Notes: generated from the letters alone by a model not told the origin. 64,000 bases of DNA from Xenococcaceae cyanobacterium MO_167.B27 (GCA_030065935.1 JASJCP010000001.1:62001-126000); one strand, 5' to 3'. Counted from the first letter of the stretch, positions 8,939 to 18,132 are shown. Program-made: numbers and translations.

Positions 8939-9247
8939 CTATCTATGCTTCCTTTCTGCTATTAATACTTGTGCGATCCACTCGGGTAAGTCTTCTAGAT
9001 CGCTGTTGCTTTCAGAATCTCTGATGGGGGAGCTAAATTCATAATAAGGCTCGCATTTTCCTGTATCGTACACTTCTACAATCCAGCGATCAGGAAAACC
9101 ATCAATGCCAATTTCTATATCATAGCCGTCTTCACCCAAAGTACGAGAGGAAATTATAGTAAACCAATCTCGGTCTTCTAGTGGTACATTCCATTCATGG
9201 GTCAAAAATTCAAAGGCTAATTTTTCTGCTTCTACCGAATCGATCAT
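8939..9247 (-). CDS. small acidic protein, paralog of the adjacent 110-aa protein
   Basis: This 102-residue acidic protein matches the next gene throughout. Shared elements are AEKLAFEFLTHEW / AEQLALDFFLEDW, the DRDWF / DRDFF turn, IEIGIDGFPDRWIVEVYD / VEIGVEGLPDKWVIQVYD and a C-terminal DLPEWIAQVL / EMPESIAEIL helix. The fold is probably a small alpha/beta domain. I do not recognise a named family. It has no signal or membrane segment. It lies 34 bases from its paralog and is likely co-transcribed. Confidence 0.65.
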   Translation of the reverse strand: MIDSVEAEKLAFEFLTHEWNVPLEDRDWFTIISSRTLGEDGYDIEIGIDGFPDRWIVEVYDTGKCEPYYEFSSPIRDSESNSDLEDLPEWIAQVLIAERKHR

Positions 9248-9281
9248 TTTTTTTAATTCTTATTTGTATAACAGCCAACCA

Positions 9282-9614
9282 CTAACTACTAACAAACACT
9301 TTTTTACTCTCACGTTCTGAGCGCAATATTTCCGCAATACTTTCTGGCATTTCTTCTAATCCTGTTTCGCTTTCTGAGGCTTTAATCGGCGAGACAAAGG
9401 TAAAACAGGGGTCGCAATCTTTGGTTTCATCGTAAACTTGAATCACCCACTTATCGGGTAAGCCCTCTACACCAATTTCCACTACATACCAGCGATCATC
9501 TACACTACGAGCATCGAGGGCAACAAAAAAATCACGGTCGTCTTCAGGAATTTCCCAGTCTTCGAGAAAAAAATCTAATGCCAATTGTTCCGCATCTGTT
9601 GATGTCAATTCCAT
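9282..9614 (-). CDS. small acidic protein, paralog of the adjacent 102-aa protein
   Basis: This is the first gene of the tandem pair. It has the same architecture as its neighbour plus a short C-terminal extension (ESKKVFVSS). The start ATG at 9612-9614 is preceded on the minus strand by an A/G-rich Shine-Dalgarno (aaaggagaat). The two differ enough that the duplication is not recent. Function unknown. Confidence 0.65.
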   Translation of the reverse strand: MELTSTDAEQLALDFFLEDWEIPEDDRDFFVALDARSVDDRWYVVEIGVEGLPDKWVIQVYDETKDCDPCFTFVSPIKASESETGLEEMPESIAEILRSERESKKVFVSS

Positions 9615-9749
9615 TGTTCTAATTCTCCTTTTTTAACAAAAGCTCCCTATTTTAGGGAGAATCTTGCAGCAAAAGCAGTTGGGGGGTTCAATAATATGAG
9701 TAAACTTCACATTCAACCCTCAAAATCTGCTTTTGAATCGCTCAATTAT

Positions 9750-9968
9750 TTAAGTGGTCACTTTTTCTCTATGTCTGCCAGAGTGTTTATCGATGTGTAA
9801 TTTACCACCTACTGCCCAATTTTCCCGCTCGAATTCGTCAATATGAATCGTTACCCATTCGGGTTTTGTTCCTAAACTAGAAACTAGAGTATCGGTCACT
9901 GCTTGAGCAAGTTGGCGTTTTTGTTCCACAGAGTGACCTTTAGCAATTTGAATAGTGACAAATGGCAT
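9750..9968 (-). CDS. 4-oxalocrotonate tautomerase family protein
   Basis: The protein begins MPFVTIQIAKGHS, giving the N-terminal Pro that acts as catalytic base after Met removal. It continues with the helix SVEQKRQLAQAVTDTL and the second strand TIHIDEF typical of the small tautomerase fold. At 72 residues it is close to the usual 60-70 for this family. These enzymes interconvert keto and enol forms of small acids. The physiological substrate here is unknown. It stands alone, with a possible Shine-Dalgarno just upstream (gaggagaaa on the minus strand). Confidence 0.82.
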   Translation of the reverse strand: MPFVTIQIAKGHSVEQKRQLAQAVTDTLVSSLGTKPEWVTIHIDEFERENWAVGGKLHIDKHSGRHREKVTT

Positions 9969-10379
9969 CTATTTTCTCCTCAATTATTATTCAGGTTGTG
10001 GATAAATGCTTAAAGTTATTGACGAGGTCGCATCCCTTCCACGGCATAACTTTGACCAGGGAAAAGAGTTTAGAATAGGAACTCATCCAAGGATTAGGAA
10101 GCTATACCTCATCCTTTATCCTTGATTGTGAATCCTTATTGTTTGCGTCTTTAATCCCAAGTAAATTTGAGTTTTCTAGAAATAGCGATCGCCCTGGTTG
10201 GTTAATTTTGCGACCTGATGATCAATTTGAAAAAGTGCGATCGCCCTAAATATTACTTACTAATGAGGTTGATTGGTATTTAAAGACAAGTTAACTCTTT
10301 GCTATCTATCTTTTTAGTAATCTCTGCTACTAATTGACGAGTTTATATTCAATATTTAGAATTACTTAATCATCTGATA
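9969..10379. other. intergenic spacer with HIP1-like octamers, no gene seen
   Basis: No coding frame is convincing. Two GCGATCGC-type sites (near 10184 and 10240) and a 'cctcatcctttatcc' repeat are present. Confidence 0.5.
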
Positions 10380-11507
10380 TTATCTTTCAGGAGAAACATT
10401 TGTTCGCTTTTCCCAATATCGGAATAAAAATATCCACAGTGGTAAAGATAAATTAAGAGCCATGAGGCGGACGGAGTGAGCAACAGTAACAATTTCTGGG
10501 TTACGGTCTAATGTCAGGGCTACCAAAATCATTTCTGTCGAACCTCCTGGTGCTGTTACTAGCATACAGGTAAGCCAATCCCAAGAGGTGAATACTCCAG
10601 CAATAGTCGCAGCAATAAATCCGCTAGCAATGGTCATGGCTACAGAAATAAAAGCATAAGTAATATTTTTTCCTGTTATACTTACGCGATTGCTCCAAGC
10701 TTCACCCACTGTAATTCCTAATAATATTTGACCGATTAAACTAATAGCTTTAGGCAGAGTAAAATCAAAATTGGCGAACCAAGGCAGATAAGCGATCGCA
10801 TAATTAAACAATATTCCTACAATCAGAGTCCCAAAAAAAGAAGCTGCTGGAATGCGTAATTTACTTGCTACATTTACCCCCAACCATGCAGAAATAATTG
10901 CCAGGATCAATAGCAATAAATGAACAGGATCGCTATTTATTACATAATCTCCGAAAGAAAAGGCAGTTTTCTTAGCAGCATCCCCAGATGTTCCAGCTAT
11001 CAGAGGAATAATCAAAATTACGCTAGTAATACGAATTGTCTGCACCATTGCTACTAGGGAAACATTGCGATTGTATTCCGCAGCAATACTAGACATGGTT
11101 GCTACTCCCCCAGGCAATGTGGCTAACATAGCATTAAGCAAGTTAGTGCGACTGATGCGAGAGTAAAAATAACCGATACCACTGCCACAAAGTAGCATAA
11201 ATACAGTGAGAAAGATAAATAGTGGCAACCGAGAAGAAGCAGCCAGTAAATTACTATCGGCGATCGCAAATCCAATAGATAAACCAACCATCCCCTGTCC
11301 GATTTTCCTGCCAATTTTAGACTGTTTCAGGGTTTTTTTGGCGATATTTTGGTAACTTCTGACAATTATTGCTCCTGCACCCATACCCCCAAAAATCCAG
11401 GCTATACCTCCTAAACCCAGATGGGCGATCGCTATTCCCAAAAACAGAGCGACAATTATTTCCAAGATCGCGAGGGATAACCTTGTAGTGGATTTAGTCA
11501 TTGGCAT
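10380..11507 (-). CDS. AbrB family membrane protein (PF05145-type)
   Basis: The 375-residue protein is almost entirely hydrophobic, with about ten membrane helices arranged as an internal duplication. Each half has a diagnostic glycine-rich motif: LPGGVATMSSIAAEYNRN in the first and TAPGGSTEMILVALTLDRNP in the second, each followed by a conserved R (QTIRIT, HSVRLM). This is the AbrB membrane family, sometimes mislabelled as ammonia monooxygenase or as a transcription regulator. It is a putative transporter or regulator of expression in the inner membrane. The substrate is unknown. It is monocistronic. Confidence 0.82.
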   Translation of the reverse strand: MPMTKSTTRLSLAILEIIVALFLGIAIAHLGLGGIAWIFGGMGAGAIIVRSYQNIAKKTLKQSKIGRKIGQGMVGLSIGFAIADSNLLAASSRLPLFIFLTVFMLLCGSGIGYFYSRISRTNLLNAMLATLPGGVATMSSIAAEYNRNVSLVAMVQTIRITSVILIIPLIAGTSGDAAKKTAFSFGDYVINSDPVHLLLLILAIISAWLGVNVASKLRIPAASFFGTLIVGILFNYAIAYLPWFANFDFTLPKAISLIGQILLGITVGEAWSNRVSITGKNITYAFISVAMTIASGFIAATIAGVFTSWDWLTCMLVTAPGGSTEMILVALTLDRNPEIVTVAHSVRLMALNLSLPLWIFLFRYWEKRTNVSPER

Positions 11508-12042
11508 TAAATTTATTTTTTTGTAGATGGTTTAAAAATCCCTAGCCTAGCTAGTTGAGTTCAGAATTTTTTGTCTTAGGGTAAGGATATAGGTGTATTC
11601 ATTTGAGTGAGTACAAAACCATCGTCCTAAAAATTTATCAAAATGATTGATTAAAACTCTTGCCACCAGAGACTTGAGCCTATTTTTGCTTTCTACTATA
11701 CTAGTACTCAAAATACCCGTACTTCTGGTAAAAAATACTTGTAACCATACCCCAAGAAAAATTTACTCAATCTATTGTACCTGGCTTTAGACCCTGTAAG
11801 TACCACCTTAACCAATCTAATCTGAGTCCAAAATTATTGGTTTTAAATAATTAGCTGCTATAAGTTTCTTAAGCTATACCAACAGTACATAAATAATCTT
11901 CTGTCTTTTGTTGTATGTCATTCGTTGTATGTCATTCGTTGTTTGTCCTTCGTTACTGACCAAAAGACAATAACCAATAATTTAATGACCAATAAATGAC
12001 TAATACAAATAAGTAATAACTAAATTAGGAGAATTAAATTAA
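11508..12042. other. intergenic region upstream of the pnt operon
   Basis: No coding frame is seen. The stretch 11910-11962 has tandem copies of 'gtcattcgttgt', also found at 8735-8758. The pnt promoter should lie here but I cannot assign -10/-35 boxes with confidence. Confidence 0.5.
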
Positions 12043-13194
12043 ATGAAAATAGCCGTTGCCAAAGAAAACGAGCTAGGAGAGCTTCGTGTAGCCCAAGTTC
12101 CTGATACTGTATCCCGTCTGGTTAAACAAGGCTTTGAAGTTTGCGTAGAAGCGGGTGCTGGTCTAGGTGCAGGTTATGACGATGCTGCCTACAAAACAGC
12201 AGGAGCTAATATAATTTCTGATCCTGCTTTACTATGGGGAGAAGCAGATATTGTACTCAAAGTTAATCCTCCTGGTAAGCGAGATGGTAGCTCAGAAATT
12301 GACTGGCTCAAACCAGGAGCAACCCTAATTAGTTTTCTCAATCCTTTGGGGGATCCCACAGTCACTCAACAGCTAGCACAGCGACAGGTGACAGCTTTTA
12401 GTATGGAGCTAATTCCCCGCAGTACCCGCGCTCAAAGCATGGATGCGTTGTCTTCTCAAGCTAACATTGCAGGTTATAAATCGGTGTTGCTAGCAGCAGC
12501 TTGTTTACCGCGAATTTTCCCGATGATGACCACCGCAGCAGGAACGATCCCACCAGCTAAAGTGTTAGTTTTAGGTGCAGGGGTAGCAGGATTACAAGCG
12601 ATCGCCACAGCCCGTAGATTGGGTGCAGTAGTAGAAGCTTTTGATATTCGTCCGACAGTTAAAGAAGAAGTACAAAGTGTTGGGGCGAAATTTATTGAAA
12701 TTAATCTGGAAGAAGATACTACCGCAGAAGGTGGTTATGCTAAACAGGTTGGGAGCGATACCCAAGAGCTTATCCGTCAAGGTTTGAGCGAATATGTTAA
12801 AAAAGCTGATGTGGTTATTACCACTGCTCAAGTACCAGGGAAACCAGCACCTTTATTAATTACCGAAGAGACAGTAGCAGAAATGAAACAAGGCTCGGTA
12901 ATTGTGGATCTAGCAGCAGAAAGTGGGGGTAACTGTGCTTGTAGCGAAGCTGGTAAAGACGTTACCTCTCATGGTGTAACTATTATTAGTCCGACGAATT
13001 TGCCTAGTACTGTCCCTGTCAATACCAGCCAGATGTATGCCAAAAATCTGTTGAATCTGGTGAAATATTTAGCTAAAGATGGGGAACTAAAGCTTGATTT
13101 TGAAGATGACATTACCAGTAGTGCTTGCGTTACCCATGGTGGAGAAATTCGCAATGAACGGGTAAAACAAGCGTTGTTAGTAGTTACTGGGTAA
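12043..13194 (+). CDS. pntAA: proton-translocating NAD(P)+ transhydrogenase subunit alpha part 1
   Basis: This is the soluble NAD(H)-binding domain I of proton-translocating transhydrogenase. It starts with the conserved MKIAVAKEN..GE.RVA motif. It contains KVLVLGAGVAGLQAIATARRLGA (NAD-binding Rossmann loop), VEAFDIRP, and PLLITEETVAEMKQGSVIVD with the flexible NAD-site region. The enzyme moves hydride between NADH and NADP+ using the proton gradient. The 383-residue length matches the split-subunit arrangement found in cyanobacteria. A good Shine-Dalgarno (aggag) precedes the ATG. It is the first gene of a three-gene operon. Confidence 0.95.
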   Translation: MKIAVAKENELGELRVAQVPDTVSRLVKQGFEVCVEAGAGLGAGYDDAAYKTAGANIISDPALLWGEADIVLKVNPPGKRDGSSEIDWLKPGATLISFLNPLGDPTVTQQLAQRQVTAFSMELIPRSTRAQSMDALSSQANIAGYKSVLLAAACLPRIFPMMTTAAGTIPPAKVLVLGAGVAGLQAIATARRLGAVVEAFDIRPTVKEEVQSVGAKFIEINLEEDTTAEGGYAKQVGSDTQELIRQGLSEYVKKADVVITTAQVPGKPAPLLITEETVAEMKQGSVIVDLAAESGGNCACSEAGKDVTSHGVTIISPTNLPSTVPVNTSQMYAKNLLNLVKYLAKDGELKLDFEDDITSSACVTHGGEIRNERVKQALLVVTG

Positions 13195-13252
13195 TGGTTA
13201 GTGGTTTTTAAGTTCCTACTAACTACGAACAAAAAAAATAGGAGTTAATTTT

Positions 13253-13543
13253 ATGGAAGCAGGATTACTTACAGGCTTAGTTGTTTTTGTTCTCGCCTCA
13301 TTTGTAGGATTTGAGGTAATCAATAAAGTTCCCCCGACTTTGCACACCCCCTTAATGTCTGGTGCTAATGCTATTTCTGGCATTGCTGTGGTAGGTGCGT
13401 TACTGATTGCTGGAGTAAGGGAATGGAACATCACCACCATCTTAGGCTTAATTGCCGTGGTGCTAGCTACCGTTAACGTCGTTGGCGGTTTTTTAGTAAC
13501 AGACAGAATGCTGCAAATGTTTAAGAAGAAGGAAACAGCATAA
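13253..13543 (+). CDS. pntAB: NAD(P)+ transhydrogenase subunit alpha part 2
   Basis: The 96-residue membrane protein corresponds to the C-terminal membrane part of E. coli PntA, encoded separately here. It has about three hydrophobic helices, and the conserved VPPTLHTPLMSGANAISGI motif spans the membrane interface. It lies 58 bases after pntAA and overlaps pntB by one base (TAATG), so translation of the two is probably coupled. With pntB it forms the proton channel domain II. Confidence 0.93.
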   Translation: MEAGLLTGLVVFVLASFVGFEVINKVPPTLHTPLMSGANAISGIAVVGALLIAGVREWNITTILGLIAVVLATVNVVGGFLVTDRMLQMFKKKETA

Positions 13544-14946
13544 TGACTACATATTTAAACACGGGAATCGAACTAGCTTATTTAATTGCTGCTGCACTAT
13601 TCATTTTGGGGTTAAAAAAATTAGGTTCCCCAGCTACAGCCCGTAAAGGTAATTTCCTCGCAGCAGTGGGAATGTTAATTGCTATTATTGCTACTTTATT
13701 AAATCAGTCCGTACTCAATTATGAGTGGATTTTAGTAGGTATTATTGCTGGCTCTTTAATCGGTGCGATCGCTGCCCAAAAAGTAGCTATGACGGATATG
13801 CCTCAAATGGTGGGTATCTTCAACGGGGTTGGTGGTGCTGCTTCCGCTTTAGTTGCTGTAGGTGAATTTTGGCGAGTACTTAACAGTACTGGTACTGTTC
13901 CCCTAGATGCTACTTTTATTGCTATTTTAGGCGTGTTAATCGGTGGCTTGACTCTGACAGGAAGTTTGTTAGCCTTTGCCAAACTTCAGGGCTTAGTGAC
14001 AGGTTCTCCCGTTACTTTTCCCCTACAACAGCCTGTTAATGCCTTACTTCTGGCTAGCTTTTTAGCTGGTAGCGTTTATCTGTTGATCCAGCCTGAAAAT
14101 CTCGACATTTTCCTCACTTTAACCATAATATCTTTACTTCTCGGTGCTTTATTCGTGCTGCCCATTGGTGGTGCTGATATGCCCGTAGTAGTTTCCCTAT
14201 TAAACTCTTTTTCGGGTTTAGCTGCCAGTGCCGTAGGCTTTATCTTAGGCAACAATATGCTAATCGTTGCTGGGGCGTTAGTTGGAGCTTCAGGGTTAAT
14301 TTTGACCGAAATCATGTGTAAAGCCATGAATCGACCCCTTACCAACGTTCTATTTGGGGCATTTGGTGGTGAGAGCAACGCTGTTGGCGGTGCAGGTGGT
14401 GCAGAAATCGATAAAACCTACCGCTCCATTGACAGTGAAGAAGGCGCAATGATGTTAGGCTATGCTCGCTCTGTGGTAATTGTTCCTGGTTACGGTATGG
14501 CAGTAGCTCAAGCGCAACACAGTGTTAGAGAATTAGCCTCTCAGTTAGAAAAAATGGGAGTCGATGTTAAATATGCCATTCACCCCGTTGCAGGGAGAAT
14601 GCCAGGGCATATGAACGTACTATTAGCTGAAGCCAACGTTCCCTATGATCGCCTGTATGATATGGATGATATTAATACTGAATTCGATCGCGTTGATGTA
14701 GCTTTAGTTATTGGTGCTAACGATGTAGTCAATCCTGCTGCTCGTAACGACAATCGCAGCCCCATCTATGGTATGCCAATTCTCGATGTAGATAAAGCTC
14801 AACACGCCATTGTAATTAAGCGCAGCATGAGAACAGGATTTGCAGGAGTAGATAACGAATTGTTCTACAAAGACAAAACCACCATGCTATTTGGTAGCGC
14901 ACAGGATGTAGTGTCTCAGTTAGTATCTGAGGTAAAACAATTGTAA
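13543..14946 (+). CDS. pntB: NAD(P)+ transhydrogenase subunit beta
   Basis: The 467-residue protein combines an N-terminal membrane domain of about eight to nine helices with a C-terminal NADP(H)-binding domain III. The latter shows VVIVPGYGMAVAQAQHSV, the NADP-binding GYGMAVAQAQ fingerprint, then HPVAGRMPGHMNVLLAEA and VALVIGANDVVNPAA. These are hallmark PntB motifs. In the membrane part, MVGIFNGVGGAASALVA is conserved. Start and end agree with family length. It is the last gene of the pnt operon, followed by a convergent beta-lactamase gene. Confidence 0.96.
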   Translation: MTTYLNTGIELAYLIAAALFILGLKKLGSPATARKGNFLAAVGMLIAIIATLLNQSVLNYEWILVGIIAGSLIGAIAAQKVAMTDMPQMVGIFNGVGGAASALVAVGEFWRVLNSTGTVPLDATFIAILGVLIGGLTLTGSLLAFAKLQGLVTGSPVTFPLQQPVNALLLASFLAGSVYLLIQPENLDIFLTLTIISLLLGALFVLPIGGADMPVVVSLLNSFSGLAASAVGFILGNNMLIVAGALVGASGLILTEIMCKAMNRPLTNVLFGAFGGESNAVGGAGGAEIDKTYRSIDSEEGAMMLGYARSVVIVPGYGMAVAQAQHSVRELASQLEKMGVDVKYAIHPVAGRMPGHMNVLLAEANVPYDRLYDMDDINTEFDRVDVALVIGANDVVNPAARNDNRSPIYGMPILDVDKAQHAIVIKRSMRTGFAGVDNELFYKDKTTMLFGSAQDVVSQLVSEVKQL

Positions 14947-15063
14947 TTGGTTATTAGTTATTGGTTAGTGGGAGCGTGGTTAGTCGTTGTTCATTGATAC
15001 AAAAGATAAACAACAAAGGACAAAGGACTATTATCAAACTTGTACCTAGCCAATTTAATTCCA

Positions 15064-15882
15064 TTACAGTAGCCCCAAATCCTGTAAACACAGTCTGGTA
15101 ACTTCTAGCCTGAGTGCGGGATCGGTTTCCGAATTCATATCTAAATTGGTAGCAAAGAAATAAACATTGTCGTTTTGTTCTAAGTAACCCACATACCAAC
15201 CTATTTGCCGTGTTAATCCCGTTTTCCCTCGAAGTACATAGTCGGGTGTTTGTTCAGCGATCGCAATATCTTTAACTAGATTCATTGTTCTTTGGGCAAA
15301 AGGTAAGTCATTTTGATAAAGACGGCGAAGAAAGTCAATTTGCTGGCGAGGTGTAATTCTTAATTCTCCTGAGAGCCAAAATTTATCGATATCTTCTTCT
15401 GCACCAATGTTTTGATTGCCATATTGAATTTGATTCACAAAATCTTGCATTCTTTGATGACCAATTCTACGAGCCAGCACTTGATAAAACCAGACGGCGG
15501 AATACTTGAAAGCGAGACGGAGGTTTAAATCTTGATTCCATACCTCAATAGGAGAATCACCTATACCTCTTTCAATACCATCCCACGTCAGAACAGAAAT
15601 ATCATCTTTAATTACTCCAGTTTCTAGAGCGATTAAAGAATTAGGAATTTTATAGGTAGAAGCAGGAAGAAAAGCAGTGTTATTACGACGGGAGTTGTGT
15701 TGATACAAGCGATCGCCATTAAGGTCATAAATGATCATAGAACCATTAACCCCTAATTGCTCAAAATGCTGCTTGAAATCAACCCTTTGCTCAGTTTGCG
15801 AATCAACCCGATGTTCCTGTACAAACCAACTAGCGACTATAGGCAAAATCAACAGCAATAACAGACTCAGCAGTTTTTTCAT
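15064..15882 (-). CDS. class D beta-lactamase (OXA-type)
   Basis: The exported 272-residue protein has a signal peptide (KKLLSLLLLLILPIVASW) and the three active-site motifs of the class D/penicillin-binding fold. These are S75-T-Y-K78 (FLPASTYKIPNSL), S-A-V at about 128-130 (FKYSAVWFYQ) and K-T-G in VLRGKTGLTRQIGW. The WLSGELRIT segment matches the class D omega-loop region. These enzymes hydrolyse beta-lactams in the periplasm through the active-site Ser, with a carbamylated Lys as base. A BlaR-type sensor is less likely because no other domain is attached. It is a chromosomal, stand-alone gene. Confidence 0.85.
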   Translation of the reverse strand: MKKLLSLLLLLILPIVASWFVQEHRVDSQTEQRVDFKQHFEQLGVNGSMIIYDLNGDRLYQHNSRRNNTAFLPASTYKIPNSLIALETGVIKDDISVLTWDGIERGIGDSPIEVWNQDLNLRLAFKYSAVWFYQVLARRIGHQRMQDFVNQIQYGNQNIGAEEDIDKFWLSGELRITPRQQIDFLRRLYQNDLPFAQRTMNLVKDIAIAEQTPDYVLRGKTGLTRQIGWYVGYLEQNDNVYFFATNLDMNSETDPALRLEVTRLCLQDLGLL

Positions 15883-16023
15883 AATTACACCCCTAGCAAA
15901 ACTAATCTGTTTTTTGTCATTGGTTCTTCAGTAAAAATCAATGGCAAATAACAACCAACAACTAACCACTAACCACTAACCATTAACGACTAACCACAAT
16001 AAATCAAATTCAGGAGTAAAATC

Positions 16024-16755
16024 ATGACAACTCAACCAATTTCCAATGAAGTAGCCCTCAGAATTGCCTTAGCAGCTAAGGTATTACCCAATGTATCTGT
16101 TAGGGATTTAATTGAGGCTTTGCAAACCAATCTTGATGACGATCTTACTGAAGAATCCTTAAGTAACATTACAGTCACTCACTTAAAAAGATCCTTCGGT
16201 AACATTTACGAAGTTGATAGCGAATGGGAAGGCGAAGATGCGGATAATCAGGATATAGCAGACTTCAAAGAAGCAGTAAGAATCTTATGGGGAGAAACTG
16301 GCTACTGTGAAGAATCCTTACCCATTGAGCCATATCAAGAAGGAGATATGCCAAACTCCATCAGAATTGCTGTAGCTTCCAATACTGGAGAGCAGTTAGA
16401 CGGACACTTTGGCTCTTGTCATCGCTACTTGATTTATCAACTATCCGCAGAGGAAATCAAATTAATTGATGCTCGCTCCGCAATAGAAGCCGATCTTCAA
16501 GAAGATAAAAATGGTTTCCGAGTCGATTTAATTAAAGATTGTCCTGTTCTATATGTTGTTTCCATTGGGGGACCCGCAGCAGCCAAAGTCATTCAGGCTT
16601 ATATCTATCCGATGAAAGTAGAACAAGGTGGCTCTGCAAGAGAAATATTAGCAGATTTACAAAAAGCGATCAGGACTTCTCCCCCCCCTTGGTTAGCTAA
16701 GATTTTAGGCGTTGGAGCAGACAAGCGAGTGAAAAATTATACGGCTGTTAATTAG
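16024..16755 (+). CDS. NafY/NifX-like dinitrogenase iron-molybdenum cofactor family protein
   Basis: The N-terminal ~100 residues form a helical region (SVRDLIEALQ, LKRSFGNIYEVD) like the domain preceding the cofactor domain in NafY. The C-terminal part is a Nitro_FeMo-Co domain: IRIAVASNTGEQLDGHFGSCHRYLIY, with the conserved HFGSC, then GGPAAAKVIQAYIYPMKVEQGGSA. This fold binds or carries FeMo-co or related clusters. No nif structural genes are nearby, so a nitrogenase role here is an inference. A Shine-Dalgarno (caggagt) precedes the ATG. The next gene follows 77 bases later. Confidence 0.82.
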   Translation: MTTQPISNEVALRIALAAKVLPNVSVRDLIEALQTNLDDDLTEESLSNITVTHLKRSFGNIYEVDSEWEGEDADNQDIADFKEAVRILWGETGYCEESLPIEPYQEGDMPNSIRIAVASNTGEQLDGHFGSCHRYLIYQLSAEEIKLIDARSAIEADLQEDKNGFRVDLIKDCPVLYVVSIGGPAAAKVIQAYIYPMKVEQGGSAREILADLQKAIRTSPPPWLAKILGVGADKRVKNYTAVN

Positions 16756-16765
16756 TGGTATCCCA

Positions 16766-16786
16766 GTAAGGAAACCCGCGCCCGAG
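16766..16786. repeat. short repeat shared with 43648-43670 in opposite orientation
   Basis: The string 'gtaaggaaacccgcgccc' reappears as its reverse complement upstream of miaB. It is an intergenic repeat of unknown role. Confidence 0.5.
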
Positions 16787-16832
16787 AGCCTGGTTAGTAG
16801 TCATTTGATTGTTGATTGTGAAAGGACAAATT

Positions 16833-17177
16833 ATGAACCTCAAAGAACAGCAACAGCGCGTTCGAGAAATTCAGCAGGTAACTGGACTAAGACCCACCCA
16901 TTTTGCTGATTTAATTCGAGTAGCCCAACTAATTTACGACCCCAGTGGTGGTGTATCAGGTAAAATCGTCGAGGTTGACTGGCTAGATTTTGGTATTCCT
17001 AGAAAGGTTGCTGAAAATTTGCGATCGCTAGGTAAAAAATATCAGTACGAATCACCTCATGTTTCTCCTGATTTAGTTTGGGATCAATTGACTCCACAAA
17101 CTCGCAGTTGGTTTATCGCCCACAAAAGTATTTTATGGGAAATTGAAGAGGAATTTCCTGCTTTAGATGAAGATTAA
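16833..17177 (+). CDS. hypothetical protein, 114 aa, downstream of NafY/NifX-like gene
   Basis: I start at the ATG at 16833, which has a Shine-Dalgarno (aaaggac) at the right distance. An in-frame TTG at 16809 would add eight unlikely residues. The protein is soluble and largely helical (KEQQQRVREIQQVTGLRPTHFADLIRVAQLIYD), with a C-terminal WFIAHKSILWEIEEEFPAL. I do not recognise the family. Its position suggests co-transcription with the NafY/NifX-like gene. A structured element begins 14 bases after its stop. Confidence 0.65.
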   Translation: MNLKEQQQRVREIQQVTGLRPTHFADLIRVAQLIYDPSGGVSGKIVEVDWLDFGIPRKVAENLRSLGKKYQYESPHVSPDLVWDQLTPQTRSWFIAHKSILWEIEEEFPALDED

Positions 17178-17190
17178 ATCAATATGAGTT

Positions 17191-17263
17191 GGGGTGCAAG
17201 CGGTGGAAGCCCGCTTGGAGCGTAAGACGCAAGGGAATGTCCACCAAGAGAGGCTTGCGCCCC
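17191..17263 (+). ncRNA. compact multi-stem structured element (possible small RNA or structured repeat)
   Basis: An 11-bp outer stem GGGGTGCAAGC/GCTTGCGCCCC (17191-17201 with 17253-17263, one G-U) encloses a second stem GGTGG/CCACC (17202-17206, 17241-17245). Inside this are two hairpins, AAGC-CC-GCTT (17207-17216) and GCGT-AAG-ACGC (17220-17230). A further CCCGT/ACGGG hairpin follows at 17261-17286. The internal 20 bases at 17220-17239 recur exactly at 32079-32098. It may be a 3' UTR structure, a small RNA or a structured mobile repeat. Confidence 0.4.
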
Positions 17264-17436
17264 GTGAAGCGTGGGATTTTTACGGGAATGAACAAGGAAT
17301 AATCCCAAATCCGATTTACATAGTTACTTTATTATATTTCTAGTCTGCATAGACAGACTTTATATGTATAGCGTGCGGGTTATAAGTTGGTTTTGGCAAC
17401 AGGATTTAGTATGACACAAGAGGAAGAATATTTATT

Positions 17437-18078
17437 ATGCAAGTTTTAGGAGCATTCAGTAGGTTCGAGCAATGTGTTCTCAATATGGCTCTAATTAATA
17501 TATGCGATAGTGAGAGTTATGTTGGTGAAGAGATGCGCCGACAGTACAATTCTTGGAAACAGTCAACTAATGAGACAGTACATAATCCTTGGCTCGATCT
17601 ACATCAGTTTACGATCTATTTGCCCCATCCCGAACAAGAATACGAAGATATCACTTTAGAAGAAGGACTGACCAAAGGCTACAACGTTGAAGTTCAACCA
17701 GTCAAAGACAAAAGCCAGTTAGTATATAACATTCCTGAAGGGGGACATTTTGTAGTAGTTCTCAAACAGAGACTAGTTAATGGAGATTTTGAGATCGCTG
17801 CTACAGGAATTTTTGTTCGCTCTTTGGGCATTCTCAGCCTGGATGTCATTATCGATCCTGACCAAGGGCAATATCAATCACTGGTTATTAAACATCCCAT
17901 AATTAGAGACTATCCCAAGGACTGGGAAACCCAATTAAGAATGTTTCTGAAACGAGAAATCATCGGGGAAGAATTACCCCGAGTGGTAGGATATGTAGAT
18001 CGCGGTTTGAATCAAGACTACAGACCCCCTTCTTGGAATGAGGTTTACTTAGCAGCAACTGGCTTTGCAGGGTTTTAA
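17437..18078 (+). CDS. hypothetical protein, 213 aa
   Basis: This soluble protein of unknown family has clear alternating secondary structure in its centre (GHFVVVLKQRLVNGDFEIAATGIFVRSLGILSLDVIIDPD). It ends with an aromatic tail (PPSWNEVYLAATGFAGF). It has no signal or membrane segment. The ATG at 17437 is preceded by 'agaggaag'; another Met at 17485 is possible. A 12-bp hairpin 20 bases after the stop may end the transcript. Function unknown. Confidence 0.6.
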   Translation: MQVLGAFSRFEQCVLNMALINICDSESYVGEEMRRQYNSWKQSTNETVHNPWLDLHQFTIYLPHPEQEYEDITLEEGLTKGYNVEVQPVKDKSQLVYNIPEGGHFVVVLKQRLVNGDFEIAATGIFVRSLGILSLDVIIDPDQGQYQSLVIKHPIIRDYPKDWETQLRMFLKREIIGEELPRVVGYVDRGLNQDYRPPSWNEVYLAATGFAGF

Positions 18079-18097
18079 AATTTATAGATTAATTTTG

Positions 18098-18132
18098 TTC
18101 TGTAGGGACCTGGATACTGCGTCCCTACAGAA
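18098..18132 (+). terminator. 12-bp hairpin after the 213-aa gene, possible terminator
   Basis: TTCTGTAGGGAC pairs perfectly with GTCCCTACAGAA across an 11-nt loop, 20 bases past the stop codon. There is no strong U-run after it, so it may instead be a palindromic repeat that stabilises the transcript end. Confidence 0.5.
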
